IMG/VR virus record: IMGVR_UViG_3300043446_003158
Coordinates: 113,188-177,187 of that record
Source: a virus
DNA: 64,000 nt
Strand: one strand, 5' to 3'
Below are positions 25,412-37,300 of this stretch, one piece after another. The notes under the pieces are model-generated. The model saw only the letters and a list, made by a program, of their open reading frames with translations, searched no databases and had not been told where the DNA came from. Within the stretch, counting starts at the first letter, position 1, and each line of letters begins with the position of its first letter. A program made the translations under genes and the position numbers.

Positions 25412-25720
25412 TCACTCACCCCATGATAATCTTTCTGGTTGATATCTTTGTGCGTTTTTAATTCTTGAGGTATTTACTTGAGCAGGATAAACATTATGAA
25501 CGATTGCGCCAGGATATTCTCCTTGAATTTGTTCAGTAAGTTCATTTTTAGAAAGCATCTTGCCTTCTACTTCTAAACGATAAAGTTTTCCTTCCCAGAC
25601 TATATCAGCAAAAAATGACTCACTTGCTTGTTCTGGTTGAGAACCACCAACATTTAAAGTACCATTAAAATCGCCATTAATTGTGATTGATTCGTTTAAA
25701 AATTGTTTGAAAGATTTCAT
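25412..25720 (-). CDS. Small protein with T4-like capsid-targeting N-terminus
   Basis: This protein is 102 residues from the ATG at 25720. It starts MKSFKQFLNESITINGDFNG. The N-terminus matches the pattern of the T4 internal-protein capsid-targeting sequence (MKxYxxFxxE), and FLNE/S fits the gp21 cleavage rule. The remaining part (NGTLNVGG, FADIVWEGKLYRLEVEGKM) looks like a small compact domain. It is likely a prohead-packaged protein, cut on maturation. The inference rests on the first 11 residues and on its location among head genes. Confidence 0.6.
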   Translation of the reverse strand: MKSFKQFLNESITINGDFNGTLNVGGSQPEQASESFFADIVWEGKLYRLEVEGKMLSKNELTEQIQGEYPGAIVHNVYPAQVNTSRIKNAQRYQPERLSWGE

Positions 25721-25725
25721 TTTTA

Positions 25726-27066
25726 TCACCACTTAACTTTATTTGCCCAATACGCTGCAGACATTGGTCCTCTAGCAATATTTTTGGCATGTCTTGTTTT
25801 AAATCTATGGCGACGACTTGCATATGCTTTTGATTCTCCTTCTTTTTTTGGAGATCCCTTAACTCCTCTTTGACCAAAACGAATGATCTTTTCGGTTCCT
25901 CCAGAACATGCTTTTACGACATGAGATTTACCCGTGAGAGAATCACCCACAGGATCAGACTTTGGGGAATTGCATTTCATTTTTGACTTTTCAACTTTTT
26001 CCATAAAATAATGAAATGTTTTTTGTTCTGAAACAGTTTGTTGCTTACTTCCTTTCCAAACTCCATTATTATCAACAATTGGTTTCATATGATCTGGACC
26101 AATTATATCAACAACGTTTGCAAAAGTATTTCCGTTTGCATCTTCAATAGATACTGATTCCTTACGAATATCTGGAAGTTTTGCACCCGTTGCTCTTGGT
26201 TCTTTTCCTTTTGGAAAAACTCTTTTTCCTTTTTCTTTGGGTAAAATTGGACCAGATTCGACACTTTCCGACTTCATTTCTCCACTATCTACATAATCTG
26301 CTGCAGTATCCAAATAATCTGCCGCCTTTGTAATTTTAGATTGAACCCATGCTTCTATATTTCCCTCACCTTTCATTTTTTTCTTGAGTCTATTTGCAGC
26401 AGAAATAATGGTTGAAATTTCCGAACGTGCCATAGAATGCTCATGATCTCTTTCTTCATTTGCTGGATGAGGAGAATTAGGATCATATGAATTTGATCCT
26501 AATGCAACAGGAGATGAGAACATGTCCCAATATTTTGGACCATATTTACATTCATTTCTAGTTTCTTCTTTTTGGCATCTAGGGCAATATCTAACCATCT
26601 CTACTTGTTCTGGAACACAATTTGGAACTTCACGTCCATTTTTGATTTTTGTTCCTTTGGCAACTTTACCAGGCCAACACCTACTGGCACCAACATTTTT
26701 ACGAGCTTGCTTAAGACCTTCTTCAATATCTAAAGTTTTTGGATATCCTTTCTCTCCTGGTTTTTTGGGTGGTTTTCCTGCTTTTCTACGAGCATGAATA
26801 TTTGCCCAAAGACCTTTTCCTTCAGTAACATCTTTAAATTTTTGATGTTCTTTTTTTGCAGATGTTTCCATTTTTTTAAGTCTTGTGTAGTAATCTGGTA
26901 TTTCGTCCAAATGTTGAAGTGCTATCTCTTTAGCAAGTTCATGATCTTTTGTATGCTCATGTTCTATGGGTTCTCCCATATCCAACTGTTTTTGTATAAA
27001 CGAAACATCAAGACGATGCTTTTTAGCAATCGCTTCAACAGTTTTAAATGGTTTTATTTTACCCAC
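25726..27066 (-). CDS. Multi-module structural-type protein with DUF5661-like N-terminus
   Basis: This 446-residue, strongly basic protein has an N-terminal module (about 17-65: VSFIQKQLDMGEPIEHEHTK to DEIPDYYTRLKKME) that resembles DUF5661. Then come a basic segment GLWANIHARRKAGKPPKKPG, a CxxC pair in RYCPRCQKEETRNEC (about 160), a middle helical region (AANRLKKKMKGEGNIEAWVQ), and a basic C-terminus (ASRRHRFKTRHAKNIARG). Such concatenations of small modules occur in cyanophage and other phage proteins near terminase. The role is not known; virion association is likely. Confidence 0.6.
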   Translation of the reverse strand: MGKIKPFKTVEAIAKKHRLDVSFIQKQLDMGEPIEHEHTKDHELAKEIALQHLDEIPDYYTRLKKMETSAKKEHQKFKDVTEGKGLWANIHARRKAGKPPKKPGEKGYPKTLDIEEGLKQARKNVGASRCWPGKVAKGTKIKNGREVPNCVPEQVEMVRYCPRCQKEETRNECKYGPKYWDMFSSPVALGSNSYDPNSPHPANEERDHEHSMARSEISTIISAANRLKKKMKGEGNIEAWVQSKITKAADYLDTAADYVDSGEMKSESVESGPILPKEKGKRVFPKGKEPRATGAKLPDIRKESVSIEDANGNTFANVVDIIGPDHMKPIVDNNGVWKGSKQQTVSEQKTFHYFMEKVEKSKMKCNSPKSDPVGDSLTGKSHVVKACSGGTEKIIRFGQRGVKGSPKKEGESKAYASRRHRFKTRHAKNIARGPMSAAYWANKVKW

Positions 27067-27079
27067 AGATAAATTTATG

Positions 27080-27502
27080 TTACTCTTTATTATTTAGAAA
27101 ACCTTGTTTTAGTAATTTAGATAATTCCGCAGTAGATCCAACAAAGAGAGCATTATTTGTTACATTATTTGTAGTTCTTGTCGTTTCTTCTTCAACATCT
27201 TTCAATTTCTTTTGTAAATCTATCAACTTATCAGTTGTATCGGCAACATTTTTGATAAGTTGACCAGCAACTTCATATGCTCTTGGACTTCCACCCTCAC
27301 CAGCAAGTTCCATTATTCCATTAATTGCTTCTTGTCCTTTTTCAATTAATGAATATAAATTTGCTCTGGTATATTCATAATCTTTTTTAATATCATCTTG
27401 CTCTGGTTTAATAATTTCAATATCACAATTTTTAGAATCACTCTCAATAATTTCACTACTAATGTTTAATGCTTTATCCAATTTATCGTAATTATTTTTC
27501 AT
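27080..27502 (-). CDS. 16: Terminase small subunit gp16
   Basis: This 140-residue helical protein contains YEYTRANLYSLIEKGQEAIN, GSPRAYEVAGQLIKNVADTT and DKLIDLQKKLKDVEEE, typical of cyanophage gp16. It recognises DNA and regulates the gp17 motor. The position between gp15 and gp17, with accessory genes in between, is usual. Confidence 0.88.
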   Translation of the reverse strand: MKNNYDKLDKALNISSEIIESDSKNCDIEIIKPEQDDIKKDYEYTRANLYSLIEKGQEAINGIMELAGEGGSPRAYEVAGQLIKNVADTTDKLIDLQKKLKDVEEETTRTTNNVTNNALFVGSTAELSKLLKQGFLNNKE

Positions 27503-27507
27503 ATGAT

Positions 27508-28305
27508 TTAAATATCAGTTTGCTGTGTTGGACTATAAGTTTTAGAATCATCAAAGTATTCCCAAGAACCGTCAAATCCAAAATCATCATCTGGTTCAGC
27601 ATTTATCGGATCTGGTTGAACAGTGTATCTCATTTCACGTTTTGCTGAAACTATATCAGTATTTGTATGAATATCAACTTGAACTTTACGAATTAATCCA
27701 TCAGTTGTAGAAGCAACAGGACCAAATAGATATGTTTTTGCAGTAAATTGTAATGTATAAATTAAAGCCCGTCTTGAAGAAAAATCTCCCTCATAATCAT
27801 CTTGAAAAGATATATTATCCAGAACAATAGGTATATCTCTTTTTTCTCCTATAGAATCAACTAAATCTACTGTTAAATTAAATGATGGTTGAAAATAGGG
27901 CAAAATTTGTTCTATAATCTGTAAAGCATCATCATTTAATTTGCATAAAATATTTAATTCAAAACCAATATTGTAAGGAACTGGTAAATAAACTTTTTTT
28001 AAATTTTGTCCATCAGATGCTTTAAATGTTTGAGTAACTCCGGATTTTCTTGAAGAATCATATTGAATAGAGTTCATTTCAAATGACATTCTTGGTAATG
28101 TAATTTGAACTGGTTTATTTAAATTTGCCTGTTGCTCTATTCTTGCTAGAAACTTTTGAGATGGACCATAAGAAATAGGAACTCTTATTTCACTATAAGT
28201 ATCTCCATCAGCATCTTTATGCTTTATATACATTTGATTAAACAAAGTTCCAAATGAAACTATTGTTTTTCTAATAATTTCGTGATAGTAATAAGTTCCT
28301 AACAT
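27508..28305 (-). CDS. 15: Tail sheath stabilizer gp15
   Basis: This 265-residue protein reads MLGTYYYHEIIRKTIVSFGT, followed by LFNQMYIKH and VPISYGPSQKFLARIEQQ, and is close in length to T4 gp15 (272). It caps the sheath and tube and forms the head-proximal tail terminator that joins gp13/gp14. It overlaps gp14 by one base. Confidence 0.92.
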   Translation of the reverse strand: MLGTYYYHEIIRKTIVSFGTLFNQMYIKHKDADGDTYSEIRVPISYGPSQKFLARIEQQANLNKPVQITLPRMSFEMNSIQYDSSRKSGVTQTFKASDGQNLKKVYLPVPYNIGFELNILCKLNDDALQIIEQILPYFQPSFNLTVDLVDSIGEKRDIPIVLDNISFQDDYEGDFSSRRALIYTLQFTAKTYLFGPVASTTDGLIRKVQVDIHTNTDIVSAKREMRYTVQPDPINAEPDDDFGFDGSWEYFDDSKTYSPTQQTDI

Positions 28306-29705
28306 TAGTAATTACCGAACGGATTTGATTCTGTGAAATCTAGAATTAGATCTGCCTCTTCTTCTATTTCATCGTTTTGTTCATATTTATCAGAAAATTG
28401 TGTTCCTGACGTTACTTTTAATGTATATCTTGCAGAAGAAGAAGTTCCAACTATTGTTTCTCCTGCTATAAACGTTCCATCAATTACACCAACCGTTAAA
28501 ATGTTGGTATCTTTATCCCATGATTTAACTCTAGAAGTTGTTCCTGATTCTAATCCACGTATAACTTCATTAAAAGAATAAGTTCCTATTCCAGTTAATA
28601 AAGGTGGTGGAGCAATTGTTACTGTTGGTGTAGTTGTATAACCAATTCCAGCATCACGAATTAATATTTGAGTTATAGATCCAGAAGAACCAACAACAGA
28701 AATACCGGTAGCAGTAACTCCAGATCCAACAGGAGGACTACTAAAAGTTACTAAAGGAGGTTTTACATATCCTTCACCATACGTAGTAATACCAACAACT
28801 TTTGCACCATAAGATCCTTCTACTATTTCTGCAGTTGCCGCAGCACCAACACCACTTCCGTTAGAATATATGGTTACAGATGGTATAGAAGTATATCCTG
28901 CTCCTGGATTTATTAATAATATTTCTTTAATTGAACAAACTCCACCTTTACATGTTGTAATTGCAACCGCAGAAGCATTTACTCCGCCTGCTGGAGCTGA
29001 AGAAAATCCAACAGTAGGAATTCCAGTATATCCATTACCGTCGTTGTTTATAAACACTCTACGAACATATCCACTAGAAATTCCAGCAGTTGCTGTTGTG
29101 GTTTGCCCAAATGAGAATAATTGTAAAGATGTAATATACCCTTGTTGTTGTAAAGTTCCGTCTATTTCATCGACCGCAGTACTAACATCAGAAAATCCTC
29201 CAATTTCATCTTCATATTCAAATAGTTCACACTTTAATTCATAGACATAATTTTTTCCCAATTGATAAAAAGGTTGTTCGTGCTCAACAAATTTAACTTC
29301 AAAAAGTCTTTGACCTAGTGGAAAATATATAATATCTCCTTCTCTAGGACGTGTAGACAAGACTATTTCATTATCATCCATCCCTTCTAAAAATGGAGAT
29401 ATAAAATCTTCAAAGCGTTCTTTTGAAATAATTAATACCAATTCATCACGTAAACTCATTCCAAATTTAGTTAAAATATCTCCAGATCCACCATACCCTT
29501 CAAAGTTACTTACATAAGCTTCTATTGAAAAATTATCATCAAATCTAGATGAACTAACTTCCCTAAAAATAGTATCTTTTCTAACAAATTTTCTTGGTAT
29601 GTACAAAACTTCAACACCATATATTTTTAGGTGTTCATTTATAAGTTCTTGTATTAATCTCTGTTCACCAGGAGATCCTTGCAGAAAAAAGGGATTTAGT
29701 GCCAT
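28305..29705 (-). CDS. 14: Neck protein gp14 with inserted G-x-G-Y repeats
   Basis: This 466-residue protein begins MALNPFFLQGSPGEQRLIQE and contains IYGVEVLYIPRKFVRKDTIF, the gp14 signature. T4 gp14 is 256 residues. The extra length is an insertion at about 210-380 with four repeats of the form G-x-G-Y-T-x-x-P (NGYTGIP, GYTSIP, GYVKPP, GYTTTP) separated by Ala/Gly-rich strands. The same motif recurs in the baseplate proteins of this window. gp14 joins the head to the tail with gp13. Confidence 0.92.
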   Translation of the reverse strand: MALNPFFLQGSPGEQRLIQELINEHLKIYGVEVLYIPRKFVRKDTIFREVSSSRFDDNFSIEAYVSNFEGYGGSGDILTKFGMSLRDELVLIISKERFEDFISPFLEGMDDNEIVLSTRPREGDIIYFPLGQRLFEVKFVEHEQPFYQLGKNYVYELKCELFEYEDEIGGFSDVSTAVDEIDGTLQQQGYITSLQLFSFGQTTTATAGISSGYVRRVFINNDGNGYTGIPTVGFSSAPAGGVNASAVAITTCKGGVCSIKEILLINPGAGYTSIPSVTIYSNGSGVGAAATAEIVEGSYGAKVVGITTYGEGYVKPPLVTFSSPPVGSGVTATGISVVGSSGSITQILIRDAGIGYTTTPTVTIAPPPLLTGIGTYSFNEVIRGLESGTTSRVKSWDKDTNILTVGVIDGTFIAGETIVGTSSSARYTLKVTSGTQFSDKYEQNDEIEEEADLILDFTESNPFGNY

Positions 29706-29706
29706 A

Positions 29707-30552
29707 TTATCCGATCATATCTAACGGTGGAAGTTCATACTCTAAACTCATCCTTTGTTTAATATCTTCAAGTTCTCTTTCCGCATCCTCATATATTTCT
29801 CTACCATTTAATTCTATTCCACCAGGAAGTTTTACACCTCTAAATTTAATTAAATTTTGTCCCCACTGTCTTTTAATTAAAGCGGTTAAATATTTTTTAA
29901 GAAAACTATCATTATATACTTTAGTAAAATCATTCGGGTCTAATATTCTATAACAATCTATAACAAGAAAATCCCCCACATTATTTCCTTCCCAACTAAA
30001 ATCTAAATATAATCTATTTTGTCTTTTATTAAATCTAACTTGCTTATCCGTTGTAAGTAAAAAATCAATATCTTCCAAATAAGATTTTACCATCGCATAT
30101 TGAAGAAGTTGTATTGAATTAAAATAATATAAGTCGTTTAAAAACAATTGATATTTAATACTAAACATGCCAGAAGATATTGTACTGGCATTGAATTTAA
30201 ATATTTTTTCAACACCAATTACCGAATCTGGAATTTGTATGTAATTTGAAGATTCGTAAAAATTAAATGTTTTAGAAACTCCATTAATATTTGAAGATGC
30301 TGTTGTCGTAACTATTCCAGATCCAACTGGAGATTTTGCATTTGCAGATCCTCTATCAATATCTTCCTGTGTTAGTTGATATTTTAGATACATTCTTTCG
30401 ACACCATCAAAGTGCCTTTCATGAAAATATTGAAGTGCATCATCCACTGCATCGTCTATTTGGTCATCATCTACATTTATTTCTAAAATCGGTGCGCCAA
30501 GTTTTCTTAAACAATAATCTATTAATTGTTGTCTAGATGCTGGTTTAGCCAT
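29707..30552 (-). CDS. 13: Neck protein gp13
   Basis: This 281-residue protein starts MAKPASRQQLIDYCLRKLGA and contains DDDQIDDAVDDALQYFHERH and FKKYLTALIKRQWGQNLIKF-like segments typical of cyanophage gp13. It is a head-completion protein that attaches under the portal. gp14 follows one base later. Confidence 0.94.
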   Translation of the reverse strand: MAKPASRQQLIDYCLRKLGAPILEINVDDDQIDDAVDDALQYFHERHFDGVERMYLKYQLTQEDIDRGSANAKSPVGSGIVTTTASSNINGVSKTFNFYESSNYIQIPDSVIGVEKIFKFNASTISSGMFSIKYQLFLNDLYYFNSIQLLQYAMVKSYLEDIDFLLTTDKQVRFNKRQNRLYLDFSWEGNNVGDFLVIDCYRILDPNDFTKVYNDSFLKKYLTALIKRQWGQNLIKFRGVKLPGGIELNGREIYEDAERELEDIKQRMSLEYELPPLDMIG

Positions 30553-30558
30553 ATTAAT

Positions 30559-30897
30559 TTACCTAGTAACTCCTTCTCTAACTAAAGCCATACCTTCAAC
30601 AACTCTTGAAGTTGAACTATTGTTTGTTAATAAAACATCATAGACATATCTTCCAGGTTTTAATGTAGAAGTTATGCTAGATCCTAAACTAATTCTAATT
30701 TGTCCAGATTGGGCATTAACAATAGATGTTGTAAAAGTAGTTACACCAGTACTTCCTGCCCATTTTCTCATTTGGGATGCAACACTTGCAGAATTTAAAT
30801 TCATTGCAGAATTAGTTGCACTATCTTCTAGAAAAAAATCTTGAGAAAAGGATGTTCCAGAATTAATAATAAGATTACTTACATATATTGATGCCAT
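30559..30897 (-). CDS. Small conserved beta-rich structural protein
   Basis: This 112-residue protein reads MASIYVSNLIINSGTSFSQD and includes SQMRKWAGSTGVTTFTTS and LKPGRYVYDVLLTNNSSTSR. This pattern is common in small phage virion proteins found near neck genes. It has a CATAAATAC late-like promoter before it and lies six bases upstream of gp13. The specific function is unknown. Confidence 0.7.
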   Translation of the reverse strand: MASIYVSNLIINSGTSFSQDFFLEDSATNSAMNLNSASVASQMRKWAGSTGVTTFTTSIVNAQSGQIRISLGSSITSTLKPGRYVYDVLLTNNSSTSRVVEGMALVREGVTR

Positions 30898-30924
30898 TAT
30901 TGTAATGCCAAGTAATATATTAAG

Positions 30925-30932
30925 TATTTATG
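30925..30932 (-). promoter_or_regulatory. Late-like promoter CATAAATA
   Basis: CATAAATAC on the minus strand lies 27 bases before the 112-residue gene and overlaps the stop of the 62-residue gene. It differs from TATAAATA by one base. Confidence 0.5.
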
Positions 30933-31116
30933 TTTCATTACCATGTATAAAAGACAAAGAAGATAAAACTTCTTGCTGTTTTAGATAAAGTTTATAGTAA
31001 GATTTTGCTATATTTTTTAATTGTTCAATATCATCTATACTATCAATTTCAGAAGCATATTTGAAGTATTCAAAACTTTTACTTAAATTTTCAAGTTGAA
31101 TTTTATCAGGATCCAT
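30928..31116 (-). CDS. 62-residue helical protein
   Basis: This small gene encodes MDPDKIQLENLSKSFEYFKY, then ASEIDSIDDIEQLKNIAKSY and YKLYLKQQEVLSSL. It is helical and charged, typical of small cyanophage proteins in this interval. It overlaps the upstream 66-residue gene by 11 bases. Function unknown. Confidence 0.65.
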   Translation of the reverse strand: MDPDKIQLENLSKSFEYFKYASEIDSIDDIEQLKNIAKSYYKLYLKQQEVLSSLSFIHGNET

Positions 31117-31306
31117 TAAGCAACTCCTTTAATAAAGATTTAATTTCATATAACTCTTTTTTCATTTCATCTAATTCATTTTTTTGTTTAATTTTTTCAT
31201 TTCTCATTCTAATATAATTGTTATATTCTATTGTGTCTGTATTCAATATTGCTCCAGTTTCTTCATCTCTATATAAATTTTTATGTCCTTCTATTGGTAT
31301 CATCAT
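31106..31306 (-). CDS. 66-residue coiled-coil protein
   Basis: This small protein starts MMIPIEGHKNLYRDEETGAI (the second Met at 31303 is equally possible) and ends in a heptad-like coil KNELDEMKKELYEIKSLLKE. The start overlaps the end of the 2352-residue gene by a few bases, so translation is probably coupled. The 'GHKNLYRDEETGAI' opening is a frequent feature of small cyanophage proteins. Function unknown. Confidence 0.68.
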   Translation of the reverse strand: MMIPIEGHKNLYRDEETGAILNTDTIEYNNYIRMRNEKIKQKNELDEMKKELYEIKSLLKELLNGS

Positions 31307-34300
31307 GCTAATGCAATTGCTCTAATATCTTTAAATTTTAATGGTTTTGCTTCGTTTGAACCACTCATAACTATTTTAATAACAAATCCCACAAATTGAC
31401 CCAAATTATCTGCAGTAAATTCATATTCTGAATATTCGCCTTCGGCAGATGATCCGACAAAAAAGTCTGGTGTACCATCATTTAAAGATTCATTGATAAT
31501 AGTGTCACCAATACCATCTCCATTTATGTCCTTCAAATTACTATATCCTGGGAAAAATTCATACGATTGTTTAACTCCACTAGAATCTGGTCTTATTAAT
31601 TTATACAACACTCTAAAATCACTAGAAGATGATTTATAACAATTTGTTATAACTTTAAGAGATGATGCAGGTTTTAATAAATTAATCTGTTTAGAAATGT
31701 ATATTGAAGAATGTGGATCATTTAATAAAATATTTGATCTATCATCTGTAACATAATTTGAAATTGGACTATTTAATTTATTTCTAATCAATGCTACAGT
31801 AGAACCTTCTACCAAATCTATCACTGGAGAAACATTTACATCAACTGTTCTTAAAGTTAATGATATTAACATTGATTTTAATCTAGGTGTAGATTGAACA
31901 TTATTAATTTCATTAATTCTGGATGATATTAATCTTGTCGAATCAAAATCATTTTTTGCATTTAATAAAATAGGAGAAAGACCTTGATCTACAAAAGATA
32001 CTTCTGATCCAGATGCGCTAGTTCCCGATATTGTTCTAATAGAACTGTTTATTGAAGTTCCTCCTGGAGTAAGAGTATTGAATTTAGGAATAATTGAATT
32101 ATATTGGTAATTTTGTGACGCTTTACAATTAGATCCACCAAAAGTTTTTTCTTCAATAAAACAAGAATTTGGATAATATTCTCTTGGGAATTGTAGATAA
32201 TAACAATCAGATGTTTCTAATGATTTTAAGTAAGAAGAATTTGGTTTTGTATGAGTAGTGTTAATTCTTACTAATCCAACATTATTACATTCATATTTGT
32301 AAACCATATCACCAGCACTATGATTCCTAATAGTGCTTCCATTTACACCTCTAGCAGATATTTGTAAATATCCAGTATTTACTGAACTATATGACATAAT
32401 TTCATTATTAATTAATACATAACCAGTGTTAAATCCAACAACTGCCGAGTTATCATATGTATAGAAGGATGAAGTGTTTGCTATTGATATTTGATTAGAT
32501 GCTGATGTAATGTTAGATATTAATGGTTCAGGAGAAGTATCTGGAAAAACTCCTCCTATTGTTATATAATTATTATTTGCATGATTTCCATGATTATAGT
32601 GCTCAACTTTAAAAGTGTTTCCGCTATATAAATCATTGTAGATTACTGGAGTTCTTATAACAGTTGTTCCTGCCAAAGAAACTGCAATATTATTTTCATA
32701 ATGAATTAAGTTATTACCTAAAGGAACATCACCACCTGGAAGATTTGTTAATAATAAAGTATCAGTTCCATTTATATCAGAAACTGATATAAGTGCTCCA
32801 AAACCTTGTGGATTATAACCTGTAGATATTCCAAGTAAATCTCCTGGAGAATATCCACTTCCACCTTGAACTATAACTGTATTAGAAAGTTTATTATCAG
32901 TAAAAGTTAAATTTGCAGTAGCATTAAATACATTTGGACCAAATCCAGATATGGTATATAATGGAACATTTAAATAAGTTCCATTTGAATATCCAGCCCC
33001 AACATTAGTTGTTGTTACTCCTGATATTTTTCCACCAGATTTTTCAATAAATCCATAATTTCCACCAGTAAAGTTAATTCTTTTACCAAAATTATAAAAA
33101 TTATTTAAATATGAAGTGGTAATACCAATAATAAGTTTTCTAGGAAATCCTGTTATTGGATTATCAACTAAAGTTTCAATATTTTGATCATAAAATTCTT
33201 CTACAGAAGTGTTAGATAAAATTGGATTAGTAAAAAATGCTGTTCCAGAAGAAACAAACTGCGCTTTGTATAATTTAAATTTTAAATCTTGGAGTAAAGA
33301 TGGAACTGGAGAATTTCCATTTTGTGGTTTGTATAAACTTCCGCCTACAAATTGATTTGAATATATGACTTGTTCAGATTGTGGATAATTTTGAGTTGTA
33401 ACTGTTGGATTATTAGATATTGCAGTCCAAACAGAATATGATGAAGAAGATGGAGAATATACTGATAAACAATATTGTTTATTTCTTTCCAAATATAATG
33501 GTGAAGATAATTTAAAATTAGTTGCAACTGAACCATCTGGAGAAATATTAATTTTATTTGGAGGTAACTGAACTCGTGCAAAATCCTGCAATAGTTTATT
33601 TGTTGGAGATCCCCCAAGATCGACCTCCCTAATTTCTACTGTTACTTTTTCAGAAGCATCTTTTTCTTTAAAATACAAATCAATAGAAGTTAAAAATCCT
33701 CCAGTATTATCAACTTTAAAAGTTTGAGATAAATAACTTCTTGAAGATGCAGAAGAATTTATCAAAACAGGTCTTCTAATAATACTATTGTTAGAAAAAT
33801 TAGAATTTTCTGATAAGTAAAGAACAGATTCGCATGTACTTTTATTTAATTGTGTATATGATGATTCTAATTTAAACGTCTTATCACCTACATTAAAAGT
33901 AGAAGATGGTTCTGGTTGAGAAAATGGATTGCTAACAAAGAAACAACCAATCAAATCTCCAAAATTATCTGTAACTAAAGATTGGGAACTAACAACGCAC
34001 TGTGCCCCACTTGTTTTTCCGACTATCAATAATCCACTTCTAACATAACCATAAAATCTTCCATCAGCATTGTCTGATAAAGAATATGTATCTATATTTA
34101 AAACTGTTGTTGATTGTGAATAATCAGATAAAATTTCTGTTTGTTGATATGGGTTTAAAGTATAAGTTTCTGAAGGACTATTATAAGGACCATACTTATG
34201 ATTTGGTGAGCACAAACGTGCCGAAAAAACTTTTACATTGCCTTCATATCCTTCTATAGTTTCTCCAATATTAAAAATTCCAGTTGTCATTGATATTTTT

Positions 34301-37300
34301 AATAATTTTGGGATTATGTTAATATAACTAGAACCATCAAAAGATGAAGTATAATTAGTTAATGGAAATAAATTAGATGCTAAAAATTCAACATTTCTAG
34401 ATCTCATTTTTTTACTATATTCACCATTTAAAAATAAATTAGAAAGATAATTATTAGTCCATTCACTTTGAGATCTTATAAATGAACCTTTGTATGGATT
34501 TAAAGTTTTAACCCATAAATCTACAGATGGACGAAGTTTTAAGTATCCATTGTGATTTGATAATCCGTTTGGATTAATATTTTCGGAATTTGTTGCAAAA
34601 GGTTGCGATAAATCTCCCCACTCAAGTTCGGAATAATTCAATGTAATTAAATCTCCGCTTTTTTTAATGTTAGAATCAACTAAATTTAAATCAGAAGAGT
34701 AATCTGCAGTTTCTAAGTTAATGTTTTGTGCTGGTAGTATTTGAGTTTTTAAAGAATGAATAGAAACATCTGTACTCATTTCACCTAGTTCAGAATTTAT
34801 AGAAACTTTTGCATCTTTATTGTTATAATCTACCATGGTAGAATTCGCAAAACTATCTGCAAAAAACCCGCACTTATATTTGGATAATCCTAATCCTTGA
34901 GTATCCGTAATTTGTAAAGATTTGACATCCAATTCTAATAAACTTAATGAAGCAAAATTTTCTAATTTTTGAATTCTATCTTCTAATCTGGTAATATCTT
35001 TCATAGTATATCTTTTATTTTCAATTAAAGATACTTTAATATCTTCTATTTTATAAACATATGCTGGAATTTCTATTTTAGCAATATCCATAGCATCATC
35101 TACCGATGCTGGTTCTTGTGGATTTAAAGATGCAAAACCAGTTATTAATTGAAAATTTCCATTTTTATTTAAAATAAGTTTATCTATCCTGGGAACATAG
35201 TACGAATAGGAAACTGTAGTGGATTCATTTGGAGCAACAACTATCTGTGATGATTGATTAGACGAAAAAATTCTACTAGAAAAATCAAATGGTGAAGAAG
35301 ATAATGATGTAAACTTTGATACTCTTGGTCTAAAATCTAAAACATCAGAAGATCTAACAGAATCTTTTAATGAGGAAATATCATTTTTAAAATTATTTGT
35401 ATTATAACTATTTGCAGTATATAAATCTCCAGAATCAGATTCAGAAACTTCAAAAGAATTATAAATTATTAGTAATTTTTTTGACGGGGAATTTGTTCCT
35501 ACATTTCTTATTATTTTTGAATAATCATAATATTGATCTTTTTGCCCTTTATCCAAAATAAAATCATTTGTTTTATCTATATACGAACCTTTATAAACAT
35601 TCAATAAAGAAACCGATATTTTAGATTCTTCAAATGAAATAGTATCGTTAGTTTGAAATTTATTAGAATTTAAATATACAAAATTTATTTCTGAACTTTG
35701 AATACTAACTATTTGACCAACAGCATCACTAACAGATCCATATATTTTTTCTCCAATAATTGCATTTGTTACAGATTCTGTTGGAAAAATTAATTTATCT
35801 AATACTGGTACGCCTGAATTTGTGGATTCATAAATACATACAATTTTAGAAACATCTGGAACATTTAAACATATTTCATTATCTTCAACTCTAGTTCCGT
35901 AATAATTACTAGTAGTTAATCCACTAATACCATTAGAAATTTGTAAAGAAGTTTTATCTATTAATAATTGTTGACTTCTTTTATAAATTTTTGACTTGCT
36001 TCTAATTAAATTTTTAGTTATTGTACATACAACAGTTACGTTTGCTGATTGTGATGCTTTTAAACCATAAAAAGTAATATCAGATCCATTGTTTGTAATC
36101 TCAACTTTTTCAGAATTTAATTTTTCTACTGATCCGTCGCTATAAAAAATAGAATACCTACCAGGAGAAAAAGGTTCAAAATATCCGTTAGTTATTGAAA
36201 AATCTCCAGAAACTCCTAAAGATAATTGTCCTAAAGAAGACGTACTTTTTTGGGACACTTGTTTAACTAACGTTATTTTTGAAGAAGATAAATCAACATT
36301 TGATATATTTTTATTAGTTAAATTGACGTATAAATTTGATTTTTCTTTATTTTTAATTGTAGATTCGCCCAAAGAAAATGTAGAGGTAACTGAACTTCCT
36401 GTCGGCAAAGAACCTACACATACATTATTTACAGTTGGAATTGCTTCAACGTGCATTTTTAATCCATCTTCACTAACATACACAACCCTATTATAAGTTT
36501 CGGTTGATAAACCAGAAACTTGATATCTAATAATAGATTCTGTTTTTATACCAACAAAACTAAGTCCAGATGAGGAAGTAACAGTACTAATTCCAGATAA
36601 ATTTGGATTAATTGTTATAGTGTCTGATGGATTAAAATTTTGAGAAATAGATTTTTGTAAAAATATGTCGGCAGAAAAATCTGTGCTTAATCCACTTGCA
36701 GATAAAATAGATGAATCTTGATATACTGATTTTATATCTTGGGGTCCATAAACTTTAATATCTGATACAGTTCTAATTAAATCTTTATTTGAATCAATAA
36801 TTATTTGTTCATTTTTTATAAAAGAACCAGATGTTTGATAAATGTATAAAATATTACTATTATTTGGAGATTCTGCTACATATCCAGAAGCTCCACTACT
36901 TAATCCTCTAACATATGAAGATACATTTACTGTATTATTAGTAGATGTATTTAATAATAATTTAGTATACGTTTGTACATCGTATGCATATAAATTCCAT
37001 CTGGAAGATTCATTTTTATATGTATCATCACTCAATGAAAAAGAGTATACTCTTGCTTTCCCTATAGTAGTTCCGGATCCTGCAGTATTGCTTGATTTTC
37101 TTTTATTAAAAAATGAAACAGTATAAGTATTTCCAACTCCTATTGCAGGACATCCAGATACATTATTTAAAACTATCAAATTTCCCATTTCAAATAAAAT
37201 GGGAGATTGTGGAGAAACATTTAAAGATCTAGTTTTTCTTGAATCTAAAATTGTTGTTGATGATTTTTCTATATCATTTCCATTAACGTATGCTTTACCT

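Noticed and set aside
24678-25415. GTG start at 25415 for the 243-residue virion-type protein
   Set aside because: The ATG two codons later is more usual and has a G-rich site in front; the GTG overlap (GTGA) remains possible.
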